This document shows, one piece after another, positions 1 through 8,146 of a stretch of DNA of 34,670 nucleotides (positions within the stretch are counted from its first letter, which is position 1; each line of letters opens with the position of its first letter). The notes under the pieces were generated by a model. That model was not told the DNA's origin and made no database searches. It worked only from the letters and a program-made list of their open reading frames with translations. The translations under genes and the position numbers were made by a program. Source of the stretch: Mageeibacillus sp. UBA5770 (lineage in GTDB: Bacteria > Bacillota_A > Clostridia > Saccharofermentanales > Saccharofermentanaceae); NCBI GenBank assembly GCA_002418705.1, contig DIEQ01000021.1:1-34670 (forward strand). Direction: 5' to 3'.

Positions 1-1
1 C

Positions 2-724
2 ACCGAATTGGGCGACCTCCTCTATATCGACACCGCAAAATACCGCCGCAAGACCGTCACTTCCGCCCGCGCCGCCCTGAACGGCTACCAGAAAGGAAAA
101 TGCTTCTACTGCTTCGATGACATCTCAATCGGCGAGCTTGAAGAAGCTGCAAATGCAGCACAATTCGAAGATATCGAAGTCTATACTGATGAGCCGGAAG
201 GTCACAAAATATTCCGCGTCTCAGAAGAACGTCCGCATTATGGAATCGACATACATCCAATTATAGGACTTGTACGCCTATTTTCGGAAAAAGAAAAGCC
301 ACACATACTGCTGCCGCCCGACTATCATAGTATGACCGACATGTCCTCTCCCGATCCCCTCACCACTTCCACGGATGACAACTCGCTCTGCGATGTCGAT
401 CATTTCTTCCCTTACACCTTGCAAAGGTACATCCCGGAAGTTAATCTTAACGGAGTATGGAATCTGGTACTCACCTGCAAGCACTGCAACCGCGGCGAAG
501 ACGGCAAATCCACCAGGGTACCCGCAGTCAAATATCTGGAAAGACTTCACGCCAGAAACGAATTCCTCATTAGCAGCCATCACCCGCTCCGCGAGACTCT
601 CATGCACCAGACCGGGGCCCAGCCCGCCGATCGAATCGCTTTTCTAAAAACTATGGATGCATTCGCAATCAACAAACTCATCCAGCGCTGGGAAACAGAA
701 CCGGTCGGAGAAGCAGCATTCTAG
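2..724 (+). CDS. HNH endonuclease, 5' end outside the window
   Basis: The frame is open to the left edge, so the TTG at position 8 is probably internal and the true start lies outside the window. Visible features are a CFYC knuckle near residue 34, a DVDHFFP motif near residue 130 and a C-terminal NLVLTCKHCNRG block. Together these are the paired Cys-x2-Cys zinc ligands, the catalytic His and the Asn-containing half of an HNH (beta-beta-alpha-metal) nuclease. About 90 residues separate the first CxxC from the DH motif, longer than in a minimal HNH domain. It probably cleaves DNA or RNA; the substrate cannot be read from sequence. A methyltransferase gene follows 57 bp downstream on the same strand, and a helicase/kinase gene cluster faces it. 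Seen: the motifs. Inferred: a defence or mobile-element role. Confidence 0.85.
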   Translation, partial: TELGDLLYIDTAKYRRKTVTSARAALNGYQKGKCFYCFDDISIGELEEAANAAQFEDIEVYTDEPEGHKIFRVSEERPHYGIDIHPIIGLVRLFSEKEKPHILLPPDYHSMTDMSSPDPLTTSTDDNSLCDVDHFFPYTLQRYIPEVNLNGVWNLVLTCKHCNRGEDGKSTRVPAVKYLERLHARNEFLISSHHPLRETLMHQTGAQPADRIAFLKTMDAFAINKLIQRWETEPVGEAAF

Positions 725-781
725 AGGACAATTCGGCATCCAGCGAGCCGCCCAGAAAAGCAATAAAGGAGAACCTTTCCC

Positions 782-1369
782 ATGGATAAAACACTCGAAT
801 ACTACAACCAGGCAGCGCAGGACTACACAGCAGACACCATCAACGCCGACGTCAGCAAGCTATACCCATTCTTTCTCACACACCTGCCCCCGAATGCCTA
901 CATCATGGACCTGGGCTGCGGCCCGGGCCGTGACAGCAAATATTTCCTCGAAAAAGGATACCGCGTCTTATCCGTAGACGGCTCGCAAGAATTCTGCAAA
1001 CTCGCCTCCCAATTAACCGGTCAGGACGTACTCTGTCAGACCTTCGAAAACATCGATTTCACAGAAGAGTTCGATGGAATCTGGGCATGCGCATCGATCC
1101 TGCATGTGCCAATGAACGGCCTTCCAAAAGTAATCGGCAACATATCGCGCGCACTTAAAAAGGGCGGGTATTTCTACGCGTCCTTCAAGTATGGCGAATA
1201 TGAGGGGGACAGAAACGGGAGATACTTTACGGATATGACGGAAGAGAGATTCGGGAAGTTGATTGAGACGTTCGGGGAGTTGGAGATTGTTGAGACGATG
1301 GTGACTGGGGATGTTCGGGTTGGGAGAGGGGGAGAGAAGTGGCTGAATGTGGTAGTGAGGAAAGGGTAA
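782..1369 (+). CDS. Class I SAM-dependent methyltransferase
   Basis: A 195-residue Rossmann-fold methyltransferase of usual small size. Motif I is MDLGCGPGRDSKYF (residues about 42-55), followed by the acidic SVDGS strand end (motif II), DGIWACASILHVP (motif IV, post-II) and ALKKGGYFYASFK (motif VI). The arrangement resembles TehB/UbiE-like small-molecule methyltransferases; no DNA-methyltransferase NPPY/DPPY motif is present, so base methylation is not supported. AAGGAG lies about 8 nt before the ATG. It follows the HNH gene and may be co-transcribed with it. The last third of the gene switches to G-rich codons (GGG, GAG, TTG), unlike the C-rich codons of the first two thirds. Substrate unknown. 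Confidence 0.88.
   Translation: MDKTLEYYNQAAQDYTADTINADVSKLYPFFLTHLPPNAYIMDLGCGPGRDSKYFLEKGYRVLSVDGSQEFCKLASQLTGQDVLCQTFENIDFTEEFDGIWACASILHVPMNGLPKVIGNISRALKKGGYFYASFKYGEYEGDRNGRYFTDMTEERFGKLIETFGELEIVETMVTGDVRVGRGGEKWLNVVVRKG
1307..1332 (+). other. Predicted G-quadruplex motif in the 3' end of the methyltransferase gene
   Basis: Four G-runs (1307-1310, 1317-1319, 1322-1324 and 1328-1332) are separated by loops of 6, 2 and 3 nt on the coding strand. This fits the G3+N1-7 rule. The surrounding 170 bases of the plus strand are almost free of C. Function is not implied. Confidence 0.5.
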
Positions 1370-1506
1370 TTGCAACAGTTGATTGAATGATTCATTAGGC
1401 AGGCAATTATTAGTAAACACTACTATTTGAATTTTAATTTAGAAAGATTCTTAAATTATCACAATACTCCAAATACTATATTTTCTTGATTTTTCAGGAT
1501 ACTTTT

Positions 1507-2706
1507 TTACAGAATATTCCATTCATTTCGCAAAACAAATCCTCTGCTTTTATCTAATGAATGCAAAGCAGCTCTATTCGTATCAAAACTCTTGCTAAAA
1601 TCTCTATCACGGCTGAATATACCGTTACCTTGAGTAAATTCGATGCTTCGCTCTGCTGTCACAAGTAATAATTCCTGTGCAGCCATAGCCTCATCATAAG
1701 ATTTCTTTTCAAGGCATTGAATTTGCATCTTCAAACTGTGTAAATAGTGCTTAAATGCATCCGATTCGCCGTATGAGGTTGATGTTGGAGCTGCACCTGA
1801 AAATAAAATTTTGGCATATTCGTCGCCAATACTTTCATCTGGCTTGAATTTTGATAAAATTCCTTTGTTGAAAGCCAAATCCAAAAACGGAATTTTGTAT
1901 TCTGACAGTGCTTGTGGATAGTAATACCAGGTATTTCTTCTACCTACTTGATTCTCCACTTCCGAGAACTTATCAGTGAAGGTTCGAACATTTAGCCATG
2001 TTCCAGAGGCAATAGCATCCACGCGTGACATAGTTGCACAAAGCATTTGATGATTTGCATATCCTAAAATTACTTTTTTCCCTTCCAATTTCAGGCCCGC
2101 ACACAAATCAAGCAAATTTGAAAGCCAAACTGGGTTTTCAACTAAATATCGATATTGAGGATGCTCTGCAACTATGTAAAACCCATGAACTGGCCATTTT
2201 TTTGCTTTTTCAATAATTTCTTCAATTGCTTCATTTGTCCCCATAAGTGTTGCTTGTGGCAATGCAATCGTCATATATAGTGGCCGCTCATGTATGATTT
2301 TCAATGCAGCTTCAACATACTGAGAATGCTTATCAAACCATTCCTCATTCACCTTTTCCCTCATAATTCCAGGAATAATAAAAGCAAACGTATTCGAAAT
2401 TTCATTATAATATTCAATTTTCCTAAGTTGCTTTTCAGCTTCACCTACATCTATTCCAAGATTTGTATAACACGTTTTCGAAATGTAATCATACTTAGCG
2501 AGTCTTTGATGTGTACCATTGGGATAATAGCACTGTGGATCAAATAGTGTTTTAACCATGTTTTTTTGAAACTCTTTGCTCCATTTCCCAAGACTTTCTG
2601 GTTCAATATCTCTTGGACTCAATATAACCGTTGCTTCTCCCCATTTTTTTGCTAGGTCAATTGTATTTTTTTTCATGCCATAGCCGAATTGAAGGTAGAG
2701 ATCCAT
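1507..2706 (-). CDS. TIM-barrel-like protein of unknown function, last gene of a kinase operon
   Basis: I do not recognise a named family. The 399-residue protein alternates short hydrophobic strands with helices in the manner of a TIM barrel. Strand-like blocks ending in polar residues are VILSPRD (27-33), LFDPQCYYP (54-62), FAFIIPG (107-113), LYMTIALP (143-150), GFYIVAEHP (175-183), KVILGYANHQML (211-222) and DAIASGTWLNVRTF (230-243). A tRNA-guanine-transglycosylase-like barrel is one guess, but no zinc-binding Cys cluster is visible. The frame extends to 2751, but the ATG at 2706 has AGGAGG 4 nt upstream, so I chose it. That site overlaps the kinase stop codon, so the two genes are tightly coupled. 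No signal peptide or membrane segment is seen. The gene is AT-rich relative to the flanking HNH and methyltransferase genes. Role in defence is inference from context only. Confidence 0.75.
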   Translation of the reverse strand: MDLYLQFGYGMKKNTIDLAKKWGEATVILSPRDIEPESLGKWSKEFQKNMVKTLFDPQCYYPNGTHQRLAKYDYISKTCYTNLGIDVGEAEKQLRKIEYYNEISNTFAFIIPGIMREKVNEEWFDKHSQYVEAALKIIHERPLYMTIALPQATLMGTNEAIEEIIEKAKKWPVHGFYIVAEHPQYRYLVENPVWLSNLLDLCAGLKLEGKKVILGYANHQMLCATMSRVDAIASGTWLNVRTFTDKFSEVENQVGRRNTWYYYPQALSEYKIPFLDLAFNKGILSKFKPDESIGDEYAKILFSGAAPTSTSYGESDAFKHYLHSLKMQIQCLEKKSYDEAMAAQELLLVTAERSIEFTQGNGIFSRDRDFSKSFDTNRAALHSLDKSRGFVLRNEWNIL

Positions 2707-2710
2707 AATG

Positions 2711-2716
2711 CCTCCT
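2711..2716 (-). promoter_or_regulatory. Shine-Dalgarno site that fixes the start of the TIM-barrel gene
   Basis: Perfect AGGAGG, 4 nt before the ATG at 2706, overlapping the TAG stop of the upstream kinase gene. It favours the internal ATG over the longer reading frame and suggests termination-reinitiation coupling. Confidence 0.75.
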
Positions 2717-3554
2717 AATAAAGAAATGAGCTTTTTGCTGATGATAACCAAGCAAATGCCTTTTTTGCACTTGGTGGTCTTTTAGATATCTGTTGCTTCA
2801 TTAATGTTGTAACCAGCCCCAGAAAAGCTCCTTGTGAATCACCTTGAATAACGGTTTCTATTGGAATGCTTGTAGTTGTTTTGTACCAAATTTCCTCGTT
2901 ACTATTTTCAGAGCCATCTAAAAAGGGATGGTTACCTATGGCAGCTTCATATACGACTACCCCTATAGAAAACAAATCCGCCTTAATTGAAATATCACGT
3001 TTTTTATATTGGAATAGTTCAGGAGCCCCATACCCAGGTGTATGAGGACCTATAGGCGCCATTGTGTAGGTTAACGAAGTCATTTCTAATACACGTGCTA
3101 TACCGAAATCGGTTAAAAAGAAATCTCCAGATTTATTTATCAGAATATTGTCTGGCTTAATATCCCTATGAACTACTCCAATTTCTTCAAGTTTTACAGC
3201 AATTTCCAAGAGCGTCTCTAGCAAGTTAACACTTTGTTCGAATGTCAATTTTCCCTTCTTTAATTGATCATATAAACTGCTTCCGTCTATATACTCTTCA
3301 AATATATAAAAGAGCTCCTTCCCATCATTTTCGATGTTTCCACTCTCAAAAATCTTGGGCACATGAAGTATTTTATTATCAGTGACAATCATAACTTCCC
3401 GCTTAACACGTTCATAATTCGTAATTGAAATTAGTTTCATAACACACTCACCATACAAAGCATGTGTGACTAGAAATACTTTCTTTTGGCTGCCAGGTTT
3501 TAAGGATTTAGTAACTGTCATATTAGGAAAACAATTCAGAATCCACTCTTCCAT
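2715..3554 (-). CDS. Serine/threonine protein kinase
   Basis: A 279-residue protein that is essentially a bare Hanks-type kinase domain. It has the ATP-binding Lys in CVMKLI (K40), the alpha-C Glu (E53), the catalytic loop HRDIKPDN (129-136), the metal-binding DFG (149-151), a GYGAPE activation-segment end (about 174-179) and the DLFSIGVVVYE helix F. All catalytic residues are present, so an active kinase is expected. The glycine loop is weak (KPGSQKKV). There is no PASTA domain or transmembrane segment, so it is cytoplasmic and unlike PrkC. It sits between the HTH/nuclease-like gene (28 bp upstream) and the TIM-barrel gene (overlapping regulatory sites), which suggests it phosphorylates one of those partners; that is inference. 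An AGGGAGT ribosome site precedes the ATG. Confidence 0.92.
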   Translation of the reverse strand: MEEWILNCFPNMTVTKSLKPGSQKKVFLVTHALYGECVMKLISITNYERVKREVMIVTDNKILHVPKIFESGNIENDGKELFYIFEEYIDGSSLYDQLKKGKLTFEQSVNLLETLLEIAVKLEEIGVVHRDIKPDNILINKSGDFFLTDFGIARVLEMTSLTYTMAPIGPHTPGYGAPELFQYKKRDISIKADLFSIGVVVYEAAIGNHPFLDGSENSNEEIWYKTTTSIPIETVIQGDSQGAFLGLVTTLMKQQISKRPPSAKKAFAWLSSAKSSFLY

Positions 3555-3582
3555 GATCTACTCCCTGTCCCCATGTACATCC

Positions 3583-4308
3583 TCAATAATTGAGCGTGCG
3601 TCCGATTACTTCTCCGATCAATAAAGAGGTATAGCTGTTTGGAATGGAAGAATGTTTAGCCTTGTGTATTCTTCTTATTCCCGAAGGATTTTTCAAATAG
3701 ACACCTATTCCATAATTAGCAAATTTTTCCATGGTGTTCGCAGTTGGTTTTGTCATCAATTCAGACAACACATAACTTTCCGAAGAAAATCTAACATTGT
3801 TTAGTGCTTGCTTTAAAGCTATATCCCATTGATTTATCTTTGCTTCTATAGTCTCTATTTTTGTTACTGAAAAACAATTTTCTTCACTATTAATGCACCA
3901 CAAACCATCTATTCGTGCAATAAATTTACAATCGATAAGGCGCTCTATTGACTTTAATAAAATTGCGTATGATACTCCTAATTGTTTAATAATATCTTCT
4001 GATGCAAGTCCTTTAGAGTAGTATAAATGATAAAGAATCTTCAAATCTTGATTAGTAATATTCTTTCTGTGCTGGTTCCAATTTTTAAAATTCATTTCAT
4101 TAAACTCAGCAAAAATTATATCAGGAAATGCATTATCAATTTGAGGCTCACAAAAAATAGCCAATTTCAAATCTGTATTTTTTGTTTTTGAAAAGCACTC
4201 CATTTTATAATCTATAAAATTATTGACTAAGTCCAATTCCGGTCCAGCTGTAGCTTTTCTTGCAGAAATGTCTTTATTAATATCATTGATTACAATTATA
4301 CGTCCCAT
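3583..4308 (-). CDS. Winged-helix protein with split PD-(D/E)XK-like signature, first gene of the kinase operon
   Basis: A 241-residue protein of no named family that I know. The N-terminal part contains AIFCEPQIDNAFPDIIFAEF, with E54 and P62-D63. Residues about 85-140 look like a winged helix (TNQDLKILYHLYYSKG, then an SIERLIDCKFIARIDGLW recognition/wing region). Next comes IETIEAKINQWDIALKQA, with E155-x-K157, followed by SESYVLS. The order E, PD, ExK is that of a PD-(D/E)XK restriction-like fold with a helix-turn-helix inserted between the PD and ExK elements. I infer a DNA-binding protein that may also cut DNA, or a regulator built on a dead nuclease fold. The ATG at 4308 is preferred over 4335 because AGGGAG stands 6 nt before it. 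It starts a three-gene operon with the kinase. Confidence 0.7.
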   Translation of the reverse strand: MGRIIVINDINKDISARKATAGPELDLVNNFIDYKMECFSKTKNTDLKLAIFCEPQIDNAFPDIIFAEFNEMNFKNWNQHRKNITNQDLKILYHLYYSKGLASEDIIKQLGVSYAILLKSIERLIDCKFIARIDGLWCINSEENCFSVTKIETIEAKINQWDIALKQALNNVRFSSESYVLSELMTKPTANTMEKFANYGIGVYLKNPSGIRRIHKAKHSSIPNSYTSLLIGEVIGRTLNY

Positions 4309-4392
4309 GATGTTCTCCCTTGAAAAGCTATCCAATTAGTCAAATACATTTTACCATAGGACAAGAAATAAAAGATGTTTCTTTTTCAATTT

Positions 4393-4554
4393 TTATATCA
4401 ATGATTTACATCGTTCTATTAGCTGTTTGAAAAACGGAATATACAAATTGTGCCTATGAAAATTTTGCAGGATAACTTTTTGACTATCATTCGAATATTC
4501 TAACCCCACCCTTAAACCCTTTTTATCACTGGCTTTAAGTAAACGCAGTTTCAT
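4393..4554 (-). CDS. Small ORF, 53 residues, translationally coupled to the helicase
   Basis: The ATG overlaps the helicase TGA as ATGA (4551-4554), the classic arrangement for translational coupling. The frame encodes 53 residues beginning MKLRLLKASDKKGLRVGLEY and ending KQLIERCKSLI, then TAA. It is basic, has no signal peptide, and alternates short strand-like and helix-like stretches. A GGTGGTGGG run just upstream could serve as a weak ribosome site. I recognise no family. Its existence rests on the overlap and on sensible composition; it could be a chance ORF or a remnant of a helicase C-terminal extension. It lies in what would otherwise be a 215-bp gap before the kinase operon. Confidence 0.5.
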   Translation of the reverse strand: MKLRLLKASDKKGLRVGLEYSNDSQKVILQNFHRHNLYIPFFKQLIERCKSLI

Positions 4555-7500
4555 CCCACCACCAACTTATTCGTCTTCTTCAAATACTTTGCAGGAATCG
4601 CCTTATGAAGCCTCCATGTTATGTTCATCGGCCGACTTCCTTCGTGCTTCACATAATCTGCAAGTCCCAGGAAGGTATAAGGAGAGGTCCCGCCCACATC
4701 TGTTTTGAATTCACGCACAAATAGCATGACTTTGCTTCCCAGTGCCTTGTGATTACAGTAGCGTTGTCCGGTCGCTGACTCTGCCGATGTTGTACTTTGG
4801 CTCTGCCAGTGAAAGAGGGTTTCATTGATAGAGTAATCGTTGTATAGGGTGGTCGGCGAGTAGTCTTTATCCGATTTGTTGAGTGTAACAAAAAATATAT
4901 CGATCTTTTTCTCTGGCAAATATTTGACACCTTCTCGGATTGTTGAAGGCTTCATGAAGTCCATGGCGACAAGAATTTGATCACGTGTATATGTGCAATG
5001 CACATCCAGTGGACAATCGAATCCTACATCGACCGGTTCATCGATAATATCGATCTTATTGTAGCTATATTGCAGTAACTCGATGACGTCCGCTAACAGC
5101 ACAGGAGAGTTTTTGAGGAGCAAGAGCTTCTCGTAGAGGTGGGCCCAACTGGTGTCCTCATCTGCATCCGCCCAGACAGAATAATGGAACATCTGAAGCA
5201 TTCGGATTTGCTTTTCTGGAAGGTTGTCTATATCGATTAAGTCCATAATTGGCAGCTTTGCAATCAGATATTCAATACATTTTCTTGAGTCGATTCCGCA
5301 TAGACGAGGAAGTGCTTTTGATATGATTTCTTCCAATGGCTCGTCAATATTTTCTCGACAACCTGCAGCCACGCATAACCGAGAGAATGTTCCTCTCGAC
5401 AAGACATTTCTCACATCTAAATGGTAATGATCTACAAAATTCGCTAGGGTTACCGGTTTTCCGAAATCATCTTCAAATGTTGCGAGTCGCGAGACAAGAC
5501 CCGACATTTTCCCGAAGGATTGGCGAATGTTTTCGAGGATGTGTTCCTTGGCTTTGCGTTCGAGCTGGATATAACAGCCTTTTGGCAAAGAGAGAAATCC
5601 GTTTTTGATTTCGTGCTGGACGCTTTTGGTGGTGTTTGAAAGAAGGGCGGCAAATTTATCCTCGAAATTATATTTTTTATTGGCTTGTCCGATGAAGTCT
5701 AAGACAGTTAAGCAGTCCTTATCTTCACTCAAACGAAGACCCCGCCCAAGCTGCTGCAAAAAAACCGTAAGGCTCTCTGTAGGCCGCAGGAAAAGCACGG
5801 TATTTATCTCGGGAATATCGACGCCTTCGTTGTAGATATCAACAACAAAGATAAATCGAATATCGCCGCGAATCAAACGTTGCTTTGCGGTGCTGCGCTC
5901 ATCATCTGGCGATTGTCCTGTGAGACTCATCGCGGGAATATTATGTGCAATAAAGTAGTCAGCCATGAAGTTCGCATGTTCGACTGAGACACAGAATCCA
6001 AGTCCTTTTACGTCATCCAAATCCGTAACATACTTAAGGATTGATTGGATGATCATATTGGCACGTTTGTCAGCAGATGCCTGATTGAGAGAGTAAATTT
6101 TCGAGAGCTCCGTTCGATCATATCCTCCGCGAGCCCATTTCAGGTCGTCCAAATCCACCGTATCAGTCACACCAAAATACTGAAAAGGACTTAAGAGCTT
6201 ACGGTCAATTGCCTCCGGCAGTCTAATTTCTGCAGCAATGCGATTATCAAAATATTCTAGAATGTCCCTGCCGTCCATGCGTTCCGGTGTTGCCGTTAGT
6301 CCAAGTAGGATCTTCGGAGCAAAATGTGTCAGAAGCTTCTGGTATGTCGGTGCCGCCGCGTGATGAAATTCATCAACAACAATATAGTCATAGAACTCGG
6401 AAGAGATTGAATTATGCATCGCCTGCGAATTGAATGTCTGAACTGAGAGGAAGAGATGATCTAGACTAGTTGGGCGAGAGTATCCGACAAAGAGATCCCC
6501 AAAGTTAGGATCTCTTAAGACTGCCTGAAAGCAAGCCATACTCTGCTTCAATATTTCCTCACGGTGGGCAACGAACAGCAAGCGATTCGGTTTCCCGTGG
6601 TTTTCTTTAACGAAACGCTTGTAGTCGAACGCTGAAACTACGGTCTTTCCCGTTCCGGTAGCTGCTACAACTAGGTTCTTGAAGAAACCGCGAATTTTCC
6701 GCTCGGCATCAAGACGATCCAAAATTTCTTGTTGAAATGGATACGGAGAGATGTCAAAAAGAAATGGACCTCCGGTTCCAGTGCCAGAATATTTTTCTGC
6801 TTTCAGAGCTCGCTCGAGTCGCACCCTGTCACGTTCAACATAGGCTTCAAATTCTGGAGAATTCCAATAACTTTCGAATGTTGCTTCAATCTTCTGAATC
6901 GTCTCCGGAAGGTCTTTCGTCGTTATTTTCACATTCCATTCCAAACCACTCGAAATGGCAGCATGTGACAGGTTCGACGAACCAACATAGGCTGTCGTGA
7001 ATCCAGTCTCCCGGTAAAACACATAGGTTTTAGCATGCAGACGTGTTCTTTTTGTATCGTAAGATACCCGAATATCGGTATTTGTAAGACCTCGAAGTTC
7101 TTCGATTGCCTTAATATCCGTCGCACCCATGTACGACGTCGTAATCACGCGAAGCTGACCACCTCGTCTAGTAAATGCTACAAGCTCATCCATGATCAAT
7201 CGCAGACCACTCCATTTGATAAACGATACAAGCATATCGATGCGATCCGCCGACACGATCTCTTTCTTGAGTTCAGAATACATACTCGGTTCGTGAATCG
7301 ATCCCGTAAAAAGCGAACTTTGCGCAATCGAGGTCTCAGGACGAATAATAGTATTCTTTTCCTGAAGTGCGAACACACTATTCCGTTTGCGTAAAAGCGC
7401 TATCAGTTGTTCCGCACGGTTGTCTACCGAAAGGGATTCAAATTCTGTCTGCCCAGTGGCCTCTGAAAGAATCTGGACGATTTTATTTGCGACATCTACT

Positions 7501-7697
7501 TGAGACTGCAGGTTGCCCCCATTGTCCTTTACATTATCAAGGCCCTTTTCGATGATCTCCATAATGTAACGCGAAAGAATCTTCGAAGCCTCCGCTGTAT
7601 CAATCGGAAGCCGCTCAATATAGTTCTCCGTGTCGCTATCAAGTGCTTCGCCGAGTGCTTTACTTATGACTTGCTCATATAGGCCGGGTGTTAACAT
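4551..7697 (-). CDS. PLD-nuclease/SF2 helicase fusion with DUF3427 C-terminus
   Basis: A 1048-residue multidomain protein. Residues about 115-290 form a phospholipase D-like nuclease domain with LHAKTYVF and YVGSSNLS; the HxK...GSxN pair is present, but the Asp of a full HKD motif is replaced by Tyr, as is common in helicase-linked PLD domains. From about residue 330 there is an SF2 helicase: Walker A VVAATGTGKT, Walker B VVDEFHH, motif III GLTATPERMDG and motif VI QQLGRGLRLSEDKD. The last third matches the DUF3427 region, with CNHKALGSKVMLFVREF near the end. It would bind and remodel DNA ends and may nick them. A GTGGAGGA ribosome site precedes the ATG. The NUDIX gene stops 34 bp upstream. 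PLD-helicase-DUF3427 proteins are known from mobile or defence contexts; the precise role is unproven. Confidence 0.93.
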   Translation of the reverse strand: MLTPGLYEQVISKALGEALDSDTENYIERLPIDTAEASKILSRYIMEIIEKGLDNVKDNGGNLQSQVDVANKIVQILSEATGQTEFESLSVDNRAEQLIALLRKRNSVFALQEKNTIIRPETSIAQSSLFTGSIHEPSMYSELKKEIVSADRIDMLVSFIKWSGLRLIMDELVAFTRRGGQLRVITTSYMGATDIKAIEELRGLTNTDIRVSYDTKRTRLHAKTYVFYRETGFTTAYVGSSNLSHAAISSGLEWNVKITTKDLPETIQKIEATFESYWNSPEFEAYVERDRVRLERALKAEKYSGTGTGGPFLFDISPYPFQQEILDRLDAERKIRGFFKNLVVAATGTGKTVVSAFDYKRFVKENHGKPNRLLFVAHREEILKQSMACFQAVLRDPNFGDLFVGYSRPTSLDHLFLSVQTFNSQAMHNSISSEFYDYIVVDEFHHAAAPTYQKLLTHFAPKILLGLTATPERMDGRDILEYFDNRIAAEIRLPEAIDRKLLSPFQYFGVTDTVDLDDLKWARGGYDRTELSKIYSLNQASADKRANMIIQSILKYVTDLDDVKGLGFCVSVEHANFMADYFIAHNIPAMSLTGQSPDDERSTAKQRLIRGDIRFIFVVDIYNEGVDIPEINTVLFLRPTESLTVFLQQLGRGLRLSEDKDCLTVLDFIGQANKKYNFEDKFAALLSNTTKSVQHEIKNGFLSLPKGCYIQLERKAKEHILENIRQSFGKMSGLVSRLATFEDDFGKPVTLANFVDHYHLDVRNVLSRGTFSRLCVAAGCRENIDEPLEEIISKALPRLCGIDSRKCIEYLIAKLPIMDLIDIDNLPEKQIRMLQMFHYSVWADADEDTSWAHLYEKLLLLKNSPVLLADVIELLQYSYNKIDIIDEPVDVGFDCPLDVHCTYTRDQILVAMDFMKPSTIREGVKYLPEKKIDIFFVTLNKSDKDYSPTTLYNDYSINETLFHWQSQSTTSAESATGQRYCNHKALGSKVMLFVREFKTDVGGTSPYTFLGLADYVKHEGSRPMNITWRLHKAIPAKYLKKTNKLVVG

Positions 7698-7731
7698 GAT
7701 ATTCCTCCACTTGTAAGGTATTTACTTGTTT

Positions 7732-8124
7732 CTATTCTTCCATCTGTTTATCTAAGAGTCTTTCCGCTATTGGTTTATCCGCAGGGAGCAATTTATACTG
7801 CTTCAAATCTGAAACATTAACCCACTGATAATCATCATGAACGTTAAGACACAGTTCTCCTGAAATGATTTCGGTACGATATGCCAGGAGTCGAATAGTA
7901 CCCGTTGCATATTCGAAAATACTCACTGCAAGCCGTTCGCCGATACTTGTTTCAATCCCCAGTTCTTCCATTAACTCTCGTTGTAGACAGCTTTCAGGAG
8001 ACTCGCCCTCTTCGATTTTTCCACCGGGAAACTCCCACCAGCCAGCATATTTTTCGCCATCTGCTCTACGTGTTATTAATACTTTTTCGGCGCTATAAAT
8101 CACAGCCGCAGTTACATCTTGCAT
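7732..8124 (-). CDS. NUDIX hydrolase ((deoxy)nucleoside triphosphate pyrophosphohydrolase, MutT-like)
   Basis: A 130-residue MutT-like protein. The NUDIX box is complete: GGKIEEGESPESCLQRELMEELGI fits GX5EX7REUXEEXGU. The upstream WWEFPGG and the DYQWV element near the C-terminus are typical of 8-oxo-dGTP or dNTP pyrophosphohydrolases. The ATG at 8124 was chosen because the clear paralogue at 15346-15735 starts at the equivalent residue (MKDVTAAV against MQDVTAAV); the open frame reaches 8160. It lies between the truncated NERD helicase and the PLD-helicase, 34 bp before the latter, so it is probably co-transcribed with it. Likely role: removal of damaged or modified nucleotides, perhaps linked to the neighbouring DNA-processing enzyme. 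Confidence 0.9.
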   Translation of the reverse strand: MQDVTAAVIYSAEKVLITRRADGEKYAGWWEFPGGKIEEGESPESCLQRELMEELGIETSIGERLAVSIFEYATGTIRLLAYRTEIISGELCLNVHDDYQWVNVSDLKQYKLLPADKPIAERLLDKQMEE

Positions 8125-8146
8125 GACAGGCCCCCATTTATCAATG

